From Providencia hangzhouensis (GTDB lineage Bacteria; Pseudomonadota; Gammaproteobacteria; Enterobacterales; Enterobacteriaceae), in contig NZ_CP135052.1 of NCBI RefSeq assembly GCF_029193595.2, positions 372,001-436,000 of the forward strand: DNA of 64,000 bases, in the 5' to 3' direction. The notes beneath the pieces were generated by a model that did not search any database, was not told where the DNA came from, and saw nothing but the letters and a program-made list of their open reading frames with translations. The position numbers and the translations under genes were made by a program. Positions within the stretch are counted from its first letter, which is position 1. Every line of letters starts with the position of its first letter. Positions 18,760-28,968 of the stretch are shown in pieces.

Positions 18760-19995
18760 ATGCCTGCAAACCAACCTACTTATTTTCATATGATGGCGAA
18801 ACCCACCAGTTATCGCTGCAATATTAAATGCGAATACTGTTTTTATCTTGAAAAAGAAAATGTGTTTCACGAGCAACCAAAGGAAGACCTGCATGACGTT
18901 ATGCCTGATAACGTACTACGTCGTTATATCAAAGACTATATCCAGTCCCATGCTGGTGAACAGGTAGACTTTTCATGGCAAGGTGGGGAGCCAACCCTTG
19001 CAGGGCTCGAATTTTTTGAGCGTGTTGTTAAGTACCAAAAGCAATATGCCCAAGGAAAAATCATCACGAATAGTGTGCAAACTAACGCTATTGCGATTAA
19101 CCGACAATGGGCGCAGTTTTTTGCAGACCACGGTTTTTTAATCGGTGTATCTATTGATGGCTTAGAAGCTGTTCATGATAAATATCGAATTTCCGTTAAT
19201 GGTAACCCAACTTTTGAGCGTGTGAAGAAAGCGATTCAGCTCCTGATTGAATATGGTGTTGAATTTAATACCTTAACCGTTGTTAATGACCAAAATTGGC
19301 GAAAAGGAAAAGAAACGTATCGAGCTTTGAAAGCATTGGGTTCCACTTTTTTTCAGTTCATCCCCATTGTTGAAGTGGATAGGCGCTTTCCACATACTCA
19401 AGGTGGCCATTATGCCCCTGGGCCAAATGCCGCGATGGCACCATTTTCAGTACCCGCTGAGGGATATGGGCAGTTTATGGCTGATGTTTTTGATGAATGG
19501 ATCCACCAAGGAGACATTGGCAAAATTTATATTCGTCTATTTGATAGCTTATTAGGCACTTGGATGGGCTATCCGGCATCAACCTGTGTGCAATCTAAAA
19601 CGTGTGGGCAAGCGCTGATTATTGAATCTAATGGGGATGTCTACTCCTGTGATCACTATGTGTACCCTGCCAATCGGTTAGGTAACGTACAACAACACTC
19701 CCTTTCTCGTATTGTCTCCTCTAAACAGCAAGTCCGTTTTGGGCAAAATAAATATGACAAGCTAACGAGTCTTTGCCAGCGCTGTGAGGTTCAAAGCCTT
19801 TGTTATGGCGGCTGCCCTAAGCACCGGATCACGGCGATAGAAGGTGAAAAATATCGCCATAACTATTTATGTCGTTCATATAAAAAGATTTTTCATCATA
19901 CCGCTTTAGGTATGCAGTTAATGCGTCAAGCGATATCTGGTGGTGCTTTAGCTAGTGATGCACTTGGCGCAATACAGCGTGCTTATAAGCAATAA
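18760..19995 (+). CDS. Anaerobic sulfatase-maturating enzyme (radical SAM, SPASM domain)
   Basis: A 411-residue radical SAM enzyme. The SAM-binding cluster motif is CNIKCEYC (C20, C24, C27), followed by the DFSWQGGEPTL block. The C-terminal SPASM part has CGQALIIESNGDVYSCDHYVYP and CQRCEVQSLCYGGCPKHR, which ligate two auxiliary Fe-S clusters. This is the anSME/AslB/ChuR type that oxidises the active-site Cys or Ser of sulfatases to formylglycine without oxygen, in the cytoplasm before export. It is followed 23 bases later by a Cys-type sulfatase, and a second Cys-type sulfatase is in the locus. The ribosome site is weak (CGGATTAATTTAA), which suits a catalytic helper made in small amounts. 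Confidence 0.95.
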   Translation: MPANQPTYFHMMAKPTSYRCNIKCEYCFYLEKENVFHEQPKEDLHDVMPDNVLRRYIKDYIQSHAGEQVDFSWQGGEPTLAGLEFFERVVKYQKQYAQGKIITNSVQTNAIAINRQWAQFFADHGFLIGVSIDGLEAVHDKYRISVNGNPTFERVKKAIQLLIEYGVEFNTLTVVNDQNWRKGKETYRALKALGSTFFQFIPIVEVDRRFPHTQGGHYAPGPNAAMAPFSVPAEGYGQFMADVFDEWIHQGDIGKIYIRLFDSLLGTWMGYPASTCVQSKTCGQALIIESNGDVYSCDHYVYPANRLGNVQQHSLSRIVSSKQQVRFGQNKYDKLTSLCQRCEVQSLCYGGCPKHRITAIEGEKYRHNYLCRSYKKIFHHTALGMQLMRQAISGGALASDALGAIQRAYKQ

Positions 19996-20018
19996 TAATA
20001 TTATCTGGAGATATTTTT

Positions 20019-21626
20019 GTGAGATTACCTTCTATGAAGAAAAGCCTATTAGCAGGGCTGATAGCAGCAAGTAGCTTAGTACCTCCCATTGCAGCGAATG
20101 CAGGTGGTACACCGGAAAAGCCGAATGTTTTACTGATTATTATGGATGACTTAGGAACAGGGCAGCTCGATTTTGTGCTTGATAGCCTTGATGTCAAAGA
20201 GCTTGCGCAGCGCCCATCACCACAGCGTTATCAAGGTGATATTAATAAGATGGTGGAAGCGGCCAGAACGGCGATGCCAAATGTTGCGGACATGGCTGCA
20301 GGCGGAATTAAGATGACCAATGCATTTGTGGCTCATCCTGTTTGTGGCCCATCACGAGCGGGTATTTTTACTGGGCGCTCTCCTGCAAGTTTTGGCACTT
20401 ACAGTAACGATGATGCGATGTTAGGTATTCCTCAAGATATCAAACTATTACCCGCATTATTCCAAGAAAATGGCTATGCCACAGCCAGTATTGGAAAATG
20501 GCATAATGCGAAGGTATTGAAAAAACCTAAAATTGCACCAGAAAAGCAAACTCGCGATTATCACGATAATATGATTTCGACACCGGAGCCAGGTTTCGCA
20601 CCTCATGAAAGAGGTTTCGATTATGCATATAGTTTCTATGCATCAGGGGCGGCACTTTGGAATTCCCCCGCAATGTGGCGAAATGGTGAAAATGTGCCAG
20701 CTCCTGGCTATACCACGCATTTGTTAACGGATGAAGCCATTAATTTCATTGATGGGCACAAAGACAAACCTTTCTTTATCAATCTTTCATACAGCGTACC
20801 ACACATCCCATTAGAAGAAGCTTCACCAGCGAAATACATGGATAAATTCAATACTGGTAATGTTGAAGCCGATAAATATTTTGCTGCGCTAAATGCGGCC
20901 GATGAGGGAATTGGTAAAATTATCAATACACTAAAGGAAAATGGTGAATTAGATAATACGCTAATTTTCTTTATTTCTGACAATGGTGCGGTGCATGAGT
21001 CGCCAATGCCAATGAATGCGATGGATAAAGGCTTTAAAGGGCAAATGTTTAATGGTGGCGTACGCGTTCCATTTGTTGCTTATTGGCCGGGGCATATTCC
21101 CGCAGGTAAACACAGTGATGCGATGGTTTCTGCGATTGATATCTTACCAACTGCATTACAAAGTGCAGGGATCACCATACCCGATAGCATGAAAGTAGAA
21201 GGCAAAAATATTATGCCACTATTAACGGGTAAAACAGAAAAGTCACCACATGACTATCTGTATTGGACAGGTCCAGGGACGAAACATTACAGCGAAGAAA
21301 ACCAAGATTTTTGGCATGGCTACCATGAATGGATCACTTATCAACGCAAAGAAATTCCAAACAACCCTAATTTAGAAAAACTATCGAAAGGCTCATGGGC
21401 TATCCGTGATGGGGAATGGGCGCTTTATTTTTATGATGATGGTTCTAACCAGCTCCAATTATTCAATGATAAACAAAATCCAGCCGAATCGAATAATTTA
21501 GCAGCTCAATACCCAGAAAAAGTAAAAGAGTTGAAATCTGCTTATTATCAATGGATTAAGGATAAACCAAAACCTGTCGTATGGGGACAAGACCGTTACC
21601 AAGTCCTGATTGAATCAGCAAAATAA
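20019..21626 (+). CDS. Sec-exported Cys-type sulfatase
   Basis: A 535-residue S1-family sulfatase. It has a Sec signal peptide (KKSLLAGLIAASSLVPPIAANA, cleavage near residue 28). The metal site begins PNVLLIIMDDLG, with D43 and D44; the signature is CGPSR at 109-113, with C109 the predicted formylglycine precursor. GKWH and the FISDNGA block are also present. The start is GTG at 20019, with GGAG eight bases upstream; the next ATG, at 20034, is poorly spaced from it. It lies 23 bases after the maturase gene, a standard pairing. Given the amino-sugar operon opposite, it probably removes a sulfate ester from galactosamine or uronate residues in the periplasm. It is only distantly similar to the first sulfatase and uses a different export route. 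Confidence 0.9.
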   Translation: MRLPSMKKSLLAGLIAASSLVPPIAANAGGTPEKPNVLLIIMDDLGTGQLDFVLDSLDVKELAQRPSPQRYQGDINKMVEAARTAMPNVADMAAGGIKMTNAFVAHPVCGPSRAGIFTGRSPASFGTYSNDDAMLGIPQDIKLLPALFQENGYATASIGKWHNAKVLKKPKIAPEKQTRDYHDNMISTPEPGFAPHERGFDYAYSFYASGAALWNSPAMWRNGENVPAPGYTTHLLTDEAINFIDGHKDKPFFINLSYSVPHIPLEEASPAKYMDKFNTGNVEADKYFAALNAADEGIGKIINTLKENGELDNTLIFFISDNGAVHESPMPMNAMDKGFKGQMFNGGVRVPFVAYWPGHIPAGKHSDAMVSAIDILPTALQSAGITIPDSMKVEGKNIMPLLTGKTEKSPHDYLYWTGPGTKHYSEENQDFWHGYHEWITYQRKEIPNNPNLEKLSKGSWAIRDGEWALYFYDDGSNQLQLFNDKQNPAESNNLAAQYPEKVKELKSAYYQWIKDKPKPVVWGQDRYQVLIESAK

Positions 21627-21689
21627 ATACAAACTTTTGTTCTAATCTGCGCGCAAGGATGCGCCAGTTTGCATCATAGAGAAACACGT

Positions 21690-23156
21690 ATGACAATACC
21701 GACTGAACGCCCAAAGCTGCCTTATGAGCACCCAGATATAAAAATTTATCAGAAGTTATTCAAAGAGAATATCATTCGAAGATTAATTAGAAAGTCAGCC
21801 TATCAATGTAACGATAACCACATCATCAAAGCCTTTCAAGATGAAAATCAACCACTTTCAGTTCTTTGCGAATTATTAGTGCGCTATACCACGGAAGCTT
21901 TTGTTCATTATCAAACATGGGGTTACTCTCACGCATACTATCCTGGCAGCCCAGGCCAGCAAACGGTGCGGACAGATGCCCTTGAAGGGGTTAGTAGGGT
22001 ACTGCCTTTACTTGCTTCATGGCTAGTTCATAGCCAAAAAGCAATATTGAATGGGTTAAATTTAGCATCAATTGACCTTTCTGAAATCATCAAAAATGCA
22101 TTTTTACATGGTACAGACCCTGCTCATAAAGGCTATTGGGGAAGGCTTGAAAATTATGACCAAAAAATTTGTGAATCTGCAGATTTAGCGCTGACTCTCT
22201 GGTTGAGTCGTGAGTGGGTATGGGATAAATTGGATAACTCTGCGCAACAACGCATTATTGAGTGGTTCGAACAGGTTAATCATTGCGATATCGTTGATAA
22301 CAACTGGCACCTTTTCCCTCTTACCGTGCAATTTGTGATCCGAGCTCTCACAGGTCGAGATACCATTGCAATGTGGCGGTATGAAAGAGTGAAACAATTT
22401 TACGTGGGTGATGGCTGGTTTCGGGATGGCGCGAAAGGTAACTTTGATTACTATAATGCATGGGGCTTTTACTATTCATTATATTGGCTGAACCAAATTT
22501 GCCCCCACTTCGATGATGAATTCATTCGTAGTTCATTAAATCAGTTTAACCATCATTATCGTTATTTTATGACACCGCAAGGGATTCCATTTTTTGGCCG
22601 CAGTGCATGTTATCGCCTCGCGGTGTCCGCGCCTTTATTAGCCGGTGTTGATTTAGGTGGGGATGCTGTGAGTGTGGGGGAGGCTAAAAACGCACTAGAA
22701 AGTACTTTGCGTTATTTTATTGGTCATGGTGCCTTAAAAGCGGGAGCGCCAACTCAAGGTTTATTTAGCTATGATGCCCGCCTAGTCGATAATTACAGTG
22801 GTCCTGCGAGTAGTTTTTGGTCATTACGTGCTGTAATTATTGCTTTGTATTGTGGCAATCGAATTCAACTTTGGGATAGCCCTTGTAGCCCACTGCCAGT
22901 TGAAAGCTCAGACTTTCATTTCGAAATACCATCAATTGCGGTAACGGTTATTGGTGTGAAAGAAACACAAGAGGTCACCGTGATATTTCGTGAAGATTAC
23001 CTCAAACAGCAATCCCCATTGACGCGTCGCTTAGAGAAACAATTATGCTCTCAGAAAGTAATTGAAACGCTACTAGGCCAATCAAAACGACCTAAAAACA
23101 ACTTGTTACGTAAAGGAGTGACAAGTTATAGCTCTAAAATGACTCACTACTTCTAA
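21690..23156 (+). CDS. DUF2264 domain protein, probable cytoplasmic glycoside hydrolase
   Basis: A protein of about 488 residues rich in Trp, Tyr and His, with an alpha-helical pattern that would suit an (alpha/alpha)-barrel. The SRVLPLLASWL block, GDGWFRDGAKGNFDYYNAWGFYYSLYWL and RYFMTPQGIPFFGRSACYRLA match the DUF2264 family as I know it; some members of that family have been described as beta-glucuronidases acting on plant glycans. No signal peptide is seen, so it should work in the cytoplasm after import. I chose ATG 21690; an in-frame TTG at 21669 with AAGGA upstream is a real alternative and would add seven residues. It follows the sulfatase by 63 bases. In this setting it may cleave a uronyl linkage that the GH88/105 enzyme does not, but this is inference. 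Confidence 0.7.
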   Translation: MTIPTERPKLPYEHPDIKIYQKLFKENIIRRLIRKSAYQCNDNHIIKAFQDENQPLSVLCELLVRYTTEAFVHYQTWGYSHAYYPGSPGQQTVRTDALEGVSRVLPLLASWLVHSQKAILNGLNLASIDLSEIIKNAFLHGTDPAHKGYWGRLENYDQKICESADLALTLWLSREWVWDKLDNSAQQRIIEWFEQVNHCDIVDNNWHLFPLTVQFVIRALTGRDTIAMWRYERVKQFYVGDGWFRDGAKGNFDYYNAWGFYYSLYWLNQICPHFDDEFIRSSLNQFNHHYRYFMTPQGIPFFGRSACYRLAVSAPLLAGVDLGGDAVSVGEAKNALESTLRYFIGHGALKAGAPTQGLFSYDARLVDNYSGPASSFWSLRAVIIALYCGNRIQLWDSPCSPLPVESSDFHFEIPSIAVTVIGVKETQEVTVIFREDYLKQQSPLTRRLEKQLCSQKVIETLLGQSKRPKNNLLRKGVTSYSSKMTHYF

Positions 23157-23160
23157 TCTT

Positions 23161-24126
<966 letters not shown>

Positions 24127-24216
24127 CAAGTAAAAATCATCTAGATTTGCTGGGGTATAACCCAAATTTATTGTTGATAGTCCGCAATAAATCGTTTTGA
24201 AAATAAAAGGAATATT

Positions 24217-24795
24217 ATGAAACAAGTTGCTGTTTTGCTCGCAGATGGCTTCGAGGAAGGGGAAGCGGTCGTTTTCATTGATATCATGCGTCGGTTAGAT
24301 ATTCATGTCGATGTCTTATCTTGCATGGATTCGCTTATTTTAAATACGTATTTTGGTACTAAAATTAGTGCAGATTATCTGTTAGTCGAAAAGTTATCCC
24401 ATACTTATGATGCAGTTATGATGCCTGGTGGGCCAAAAGGAACTGACCGTTTGTATGCGAATGAAAAAGTAGTTGATTTCCTTCGGCGGCATATACATGA
24501 GGATAAGTATATTTGTGCGCTATGTTCTTCTGGTGCGAAAGTATTAGCAGCTCATGGGTTACTGGAAGGTAGACATTATAGTACAGGGGACAAGTTGGCT
24601 GAGAAATTTGATGATGGCATCTATGTTGACCAAGATGTTGTTATTGACGGAAAATTTATCAGTGCAAAAGGGCTTGGTGTAAGCTTTGAATTTGCATTTA
24701 CCGTCGCAAAACATTTGCTGGCTGACAATGTTGATAAAGTGGATTGGCAAGCTAAGCATATATATTTTAAACATTGGCCACTTCCCTATCTATAA
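24217..24795 (+). CDS. DJ-1/PfpI superfamily protein
   Basis: A 192-residue cytoplasmic protein of the DJ-1/ThiJ/PfpI superfamily. It opens with KQVAVLLADGFEEGEAV, giving E16, and has VMMPGGPKGTDRL and the nucleophile elbow ALCSSGAKVLAA with C103. Family members include glyoxalase-III-like, chaperone and deglycase enzymes; the sequence does not show which. It follows kbaY by 90 bases without a clear terminator between, so it is probably co-transcribed as the last gene of the unit, ending at the terminator at 24823. Removal of methylglyoxal, which could form from the triose phosphates made by KbaY, would make sense but is speculation. Confidence 0.8.
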   Translation: MKQVAVLLADGFEEGEAVVFIDIMRRLDIHVDVLSCMDSLILNTYFGTKISADYLLVEKLSHTYDAVMMPGGPKGTDRLYANEKVVDFLRRHIHEDKYICALCSSGAKVLAAHGLLEGRHYSTGDKLAEKFDDGIYVDQDVVIDGKFISAKGLGVSFEFAFTVAKHLLADNVDKVDWQAKHIYFKHWPLPYL

Positions 24796-24822
24796 CTTTT
24801 ATCGGTGATCAAGATAAAAAAT

Positions 24823-24851
24823 AAAGCGGGAATGATATTTTTTCCCGCTTT
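24823..24851 (+). terminator. Intrinsic terminator after the DJ-1 gene
   Basis: Stem AAAGCGGG / CCCGCTTT with a 13-base loop ending in T residues closes the kbaY unit. The stem arms are the same as those of the terminator at 2123-2145. Confidence 0.75.
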
Positions 24852-25025
24852 ATTAATATTAAATAGCAGAATAATGATCAAAAATCAGAGTTAATAGTGT
24901 ATGAAGCTAGTTCTCATCATGATAAGAATTAATTGTAATTTATCAGTATTATAACAGCTGGATTTAAATTAGAAATTTTCCGTTATAAACATTAAGCTGG
25001 TCAGATATATAATCGCCGGTAAGGA

Positions 25026-26333
25026 ATGAATATGCGGAATATTGCTATTACAAAAAATAATATTATTTCTGGTTTTCAATGGTTCTTTTTTATCTTTTGT
25101 AATACGGTTGTTATTCCTCCGACTTTACAATCTGCGTTTCATTTATCACCACAAACCACGTTTGTAATAACCCAATATGCTTTTTTATTAACGGCTCTGG
25201 CTTGCTTGTTGCAAGCGTTTATAGGCCATAAACGCTCTGTGATGGAAGGGCCAACTGGGCTGTGGTGGGCAACAATTTTAACCGTAACCTTGTCAGAATC
25301 TATGCAAGGAACTTCTCTTGAGACGATAGGATGGAGCTTGGCTATAGGGATTTTTCTGTCTGGGATTATTACCATTTTTATTGGTTTAAGCGGTCTTGGT
25401 GGTTGGTTAGCTGGTTTGTTCAAGCCGGGAGTGCTTGTGGTGTTTATGTTTTTACTTGGTGCTCAACTGGTCACTATTTTTTTAAAAGGGATGTTAGGAC
25501 TACCATTTGGTGTTGGCAGTGAAAATATTACAGTTAATTATCCTGTCTTCTTTTTAGCCCTCGCAGTACTGATATTTGTCATCGCGATGATCATTTATTT
25601 ACCTATGAGTATCAGTAAATATGCATTATTGATTGGAACAATTACCGGATGGCTTGCTTATAGTGGGTTATTTGGCAGCACGATATCACCTGTTTCATCA
25701 GGGCAATGGGTGTTATTTCCATTAGGTAGATCCGATGAAATCAATATAAGTATTGCGCTGACAGCGATTTTGGCTGGAATATTAAACACATCCAATACGT
25801 TTGGAGCGATGCGAGGAACTGATGTTTTTTATCCCAATTCATTACCCGTTAAATCCTTATATCGGCGTAGTTTTATGATGTCAGGGGTTGTAACAATATT
25901 AGCAGCGCCGATAGGCGTAGTGCCTTTTTCACCGTTTGTCTCATCTATTGGTCTAATTACTCAGACAAAAGACAGTTCACGTATCTCTTTTACTATTGGC
26001 AGCCTTATTTTCTTATGTGTGGGGGGCATTGCGGTATTGACTCAATTTTTCCGCTCTTTGCCGTTAGCCATTGGTAGCGCGGTTATGTTAGCGACGTATT
26101 TGCCGCTGCTATTTTCTTCATTTTCATTTCTTGCGGATATGAAACTGAATGCACGTAATATTTATCGCCTCGCATTACCTATTTTTATTGGCATCTTTTT
26201 GATGTCAGCACCTGCTGCGGTATTAAATTCTTTGCCAACAATGTTTAGTTCTTTACTAGGTAATGGGTTACTCATGGGCATTATATTGGCACTTATTTTA
26301 GAAAATACGATCAAGTGGGATAACATAGCTTAA
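25026..26333 (+). CDS. Purine permease, NCS2/NAT family, YbbY-like
   Basis: A 435-residue membrane protein with about 13 hydrophobic segments. It resembles E. coli YbbY closely along its whole length: SGFQWFFFIFCNTVVIPPTL at the N-terminus, MEGPTGLWWATILT, LGAQLVTIFLKGMLGLPFG, NTFGAMRGTDVFYP, GVVPFSPFVSSIGL and ARNIYRLALPIFIGIFLM. This belongs to the nucleobase-ascorbate transporter (NCS2) family, which imports purines or uracil with protons. The actual substrate of YbbY is not clear to me. In E. coli ybbY lies in the allantoin region; here no allantoin or purine breakdown gene is nearby. It is a stand-alone gene, with a 230-base AT-rich leader before it. Confidence 0.85.
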   Translation: MNMRNIAITKNNIISGFQWFFFIFCNTVVIPPTLQSAFHLSPQTTFVITQYAFLLTALACLLQAFIGHKRSVMEGPTGLWWATILTVTLSESMQGTSLETIGWSLAIGIFLSGIITIFIGLSGLGGWLAGLFKPGVLVVFMFLLGAQLVTIFLKGMLGLPFGVGSENITVNYPVFFLALAVLIFVIAMIIYLPMSISKYALLIGTITGWLAYSGLFGSTISPVSSGQWVLFPLGRSDEINISIALTAILAGILNTSNTFGAMRGTDVFYPNSLPVKSLYRRSFMMSGVVTILAAPIGVVPFSPFVSSIGLITQTKDSSRISFTIGSLIFLCVGGIAVLTQFFRSLPLAIGSAVMLATYLPLLFSSFSFLADMKLNARNIYRLALPIFIGIFLMSAPAAVLNSLPTMFSSLLGNGLLMGIILALILENTIKWDNIA

Positions 26334-26342
26334 TGTTTTGAT

Positions 26343-26374
26343 AAAAAAAGCAAAGATGAAGGAAAATCTTTGCT
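26343..26374 (-). terminator. Terminator of the sulfotransferase/ABC operon
   Basis: Stem AGCAAAGAT / ATCTTTGCT with an eight-base loop. On the minus strand it is followed by a run of seven T residues, so it serves the leftward operon ending at 26414. Confidence 0.85.
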
Positions 26375-26413
26375 AGAAAAGAAATAAAAAGGGATGTGAT
26401 TTCATTTGGGCGT

Positions 26414-27415
26414 TTATTTTTTAGTATAAACCCAATTTTTTATATCAATAGGCTTAGTGATAATTTTGTTATCAATCAAAAATTGTTGAGTTTGCTTTAA
26501 CTTACGGATGTCATTATCAGTAATATTAACGGAATAGCGTTTAGAAAAACTATCTATACTATGAAAATCATGTATTTTTTTTATGATTTCAATATTAGTA
26601 TCGCTTTCTTTAGCAAGTAAAATTTCTGCCTGATCGGGGTTATTTTGCGCATATTTACTTGCTTTTAATAAAGCAATATTCATTGCTTTAATCACCTTCT
26701 CATTTTGATTTATGAATGCTTCTCTCCCTACGATAACAGAAATACCTGAGAGTTCAGGTTCAGTACGGGTTGAATAAAGTGTTGTAATCGTCGGAGATTT
26801 ATTTTCTAAACGGGCGGTACTTTGCTCAGTCCATACCATCGCATCAATTGCTCCGTTTAATAATGCGGATTCAGCATCATTTGTCATTTGAATAATATTG
26901 AAGTCAGATAATTTATATCCTTGTTGTTCAATAAATAGCGTGAAATACCGTTGCATATACGTTCCTCGTGGTAATGCAACTTTCTTGCCTTTAAGGTCAG
27001 CTAACGAGTGAATATTGCTATCTTTTCTTACTGCGATATTAGCATTGATGGAAGAATCCTCTGACATGATTAATTTTAAGGGAACACCTCTCGATGTGGC
27101 TATAATTCCCGGAAAATCTGCATAAACAGCAATATCAATAGCATTTGTCGCGAGGCCTTCATTGACGGCTGGACCTGCTCCTGCAAAACCAGAAATGGAA
27201 TATTGGTAATCAACTTTTTGTAGCTCTTCTTCAAGATATCCTAGCTGTTTTGCTAAACCGAGCAAACCACTTAAACGACCATTATTATCTGCTGTACCAA
27301 TACGAACAATTTTTTCATTATTTTTACTGTCAGGTAGCCTTTCATCCCCACAACCAACTAAAATGAAGGAAATTAATACTATGATAGGAAATTTGATATA
27401 ATTTAATAATGTCAT
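26414..27415 (-). CDS. ABC transporter substrate-binding lipoprotein, sulfonate/nitrate type
   Basis: A 333-residue periplasmic binding protein with a lipoprotein signal: a hydrophobic stretch and lipobox LVGC (Cys at about 22), so it is anchored to the membrane. The mature part is of the SsuA/TauA/NMT1 kind: RIGTADNNGRLSGLLGLAKQLGYLEEE, the SISGFAGAGPAVNEGLATNAIDIAVYADFPGI block and DLKGKKVALPRGTYMQRYF. Such proteins bind alkanesulfonates, taurine, sulfate esters or nitrate. AAGGA lies before the ATG, 12 bases after the ATPase gene. It is the last gene of the operon, not the first as in most ssu operons. A sulfur compound is the likely ligand, because the first gene is a sulfotransferase homologue. 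Confidence 0.85.
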   Translation of the reverse strand: MTLLNYIKFPIIVLISFILVGCGDERLPDSKNNEKIVRIGTADNNGRLSGLLGLAKQLGYLEEELQKVDYQYSISGFAGAGPAVNEGLATNAIDIAVYADFPGIIATSRGVPLKLIMSEDSSINANIAVRKDSNIHSLADLKGKKVALPRGTYMQRYFTLFIEQQGYKLSDFNIIQMTNDAESALLNGAIDAMVWTEQSTARLENKSPTITTLYSTRTEPELSGISVIVGREAFINQNEKVIKAMNIALLKASKYAQNNPDQAEILLAKESDTNIEIIKKIHDFHSIDSFSKRYSVNITDNDIRKLKQTQQFLIDNKIITKPIDIKNWVYTKK

Positions 27416-27427
27416 GATATGTTCCTT

Positions 27428-28195
27428 CTAGATTTCATATTCACTTGAAAAAAGTTCTGCAGAATTATCAAAAAATTCTTGAAGAATAATTCTCTTATAA
27501 TATGCAAAATCAGAACTACCTCGATTTCGTGGATAAGGAAGATTAATATCAATTATTTTTTTTATGTTTCCAGGGCGGGATGACATTATAATTACTCGAT
27601 TTCCCAAATATATTGCCTCTTCAATATCATGGGTAACTAAAATCATCGTCAGTTGCTTTTCTTGTTTGATAGATAAAATCTCTCGTTGCATTTCAATTTT
27701 GGTTAAAGCATCAAGTGCGCCAAGCGGTTCATCCAATAACAATAGTTCAGGTTGGGTGATTATTGTACGGGCAATTGCTGCACGTTGTGCCATTCCTCCT
27801 GAGAGTTGTTTAGGATAAGCATTAGCAAACTCAGTCAAGTTTACGAGTTTTAAATAATTTTCAACTAGAATTTTCTTCGTTTTTTTATCTATATGGTCTA
27901 ATCCGAAAGCGATATTATCAGCAATTGTTAACCAAGGTAGAAGCCTATTTTCTTGAAAAACCATTCCTCTTTCTATATTTGGTTCGGTTATCTCTTTATT
28001 TTTAAATAGTACACTTCCACTATTGAATTGGTTTAAGCCTGCAATTATGCGTAGTAAAGTACTTTTCCCACAACCACTATGGCCAACGATAGCAATAAAT
28101 TCACCTTGTTGAACTTGAAGGTTAATATCTTCTAAAACAGAAAGTAACTTATTATTGATAGTGAAATTTTTAAATCCATTTTTGATTGATAGCAT
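27428..28195 (-). CDS. ABC transporter ATP-binding protein, SsuB/TauB type
   Basis: A 255-residue ABC ATPase with Walker A GHSGCGKST, Q-loop region MVFQENRLLPWLTIADNIAFG, signature LSGGMAQRAAIAR and Walker B LLLLDEPLGALD followed by the switch histidine in LVTHDIEEA. The QENRLLPW segment and overall length are typical of sulfonate and nitrate importers (SsuB, TauB). I chose ATG 28195 because AAGGAA lies seven bases before it; the earlier in-frame start at 28222 lies inside the permease gene. The gene practically abuts the permease stop, so translation is coupled. It powers import with the permease and the lipoprotein next to it. Confidence 0.9.
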   Translation of the reverse strand: MLSIKNGFKNFTINNKLLSVLEDINLQVQQGEFIAIVGHSGCGKSTLLRIIAGLNQFNSGSVLFKNKEITEPNIERGMVFQENRLLPWLTIADNIAFGLDHIDKKTKKILVENYLKLVNLTEFANAYPKQLSGGMAQRAAIARTIITQPELLLLDEPLGALDALTKIEMQREILSIKQEKQLTMILVTHDIEEAIYLGNRVIIMSSRPGNIKKIIDINLPYPRNRGSSDFAYYKRIILQEFFDNSAELFSSEYEI

Positions 28196-28197
28196 AT

Positions 28198-28956
28198 TTA
28201 TTTCCTTTCTGTTCTTAACCATGGCAGCAGGTAATAAGATATAATTAATAAAATCTTATCTAATAATAAACCGACTATACCGATAACAAGAATACCCACT
28301 ATAACGACTGGGGAATCTAGCATAATTCGGGCATCATTGATGCGATAGCCAATACCTGAGTTAGCTGCGATCATTTCTGCTGCAACGACTGTTGCCCAAG
28401 ATAACCCCATTGCAAGCCTTAAACCTGTAAATAGGTTGGGAAGTAGTGATGGAATATAAATTTTTCGTAATTTTTGCCAGATATTGAATTGATAAAGATT
28501 ACCTAATTCAATATAAGTCATAGGTGTCGTTTGTATTCCATTGATGGTACTTAGTAATATAGGGAAAAAGGCACTTTTTATAATAAGAATAATTTTAGTT
28601 ACTTCACCAATCCCAAACCATAAAATTAATAATGGTATCCATGCTAGTGGAGGAATTTGACGTATAGCATTTAATGTCAGGTTGAAAATTTGGTTTGTTC
28701 GTAGCGACAATGCCATGATAATACCAAGAAAAAAAGCAAAAATAGCAGCGATAGCAAAGGCTATTAATACTCGGGATAAACTAATTGATATATCTTGCCA
28801 TAATTGCCCAGAATATAATTGGAAATTCAAAGAATGCCATGCTTGCGGAATAGATGGAAAAATAACAGGAGAAACACCTCCAATTGTTGTTGTAATATAC
28901 CAAATTGTAAAAATAATGACTGGAAGTAGAAGTAAATAAAAACTGTTTTTCAACAT
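28198..28956 (-). CDS. ABC transporter permease, SsuC/TauC type
   Basis: A 252-residue inner-membrane protein with about six transmembrane segments. The cytoplasmic EAA-type loop that contacts the ATPase is at ELGNLYQFNIWQKLRKIYIPSLLPNLFTGLRLAMGLSW, with the usual Gly and Pro spacing, and GIGYRINDARIML is typical of SsuC. GAGGT precedes the ATG. It lies 12 bases after the fused sulfotransferase gene. A homodimer of this protein would form the pore for a sulfonate or sulfate-ester importer. Codon use is very AT-rich compared with the backbone genes. Confidence 0.9.
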   Translation of the reverse strand: MLKNSFYLLLLPVIIFTIWYITTTIGGVSPVIFPSIPQAWHSLNFQLYSGQLWQDISISLSRVLIAFAIAAIFAFFLGIIMALSLRTNQIFNLTLNAIRQIPPLAWIPLLILWFGIGEVTKIILIIKSAFFPILLSTINGIQTTPMTYIELGNLYQFNIWQKLRKIYIPSLLPNLFTGLRLAMGLSWATVVAAEMIAANSGIGYRINDARIMLDSPVVIVGILVIGIVGLLLDKILLIISYYLLPWLRTERK

Positions 28957-28968
28957 GATATATAAACC

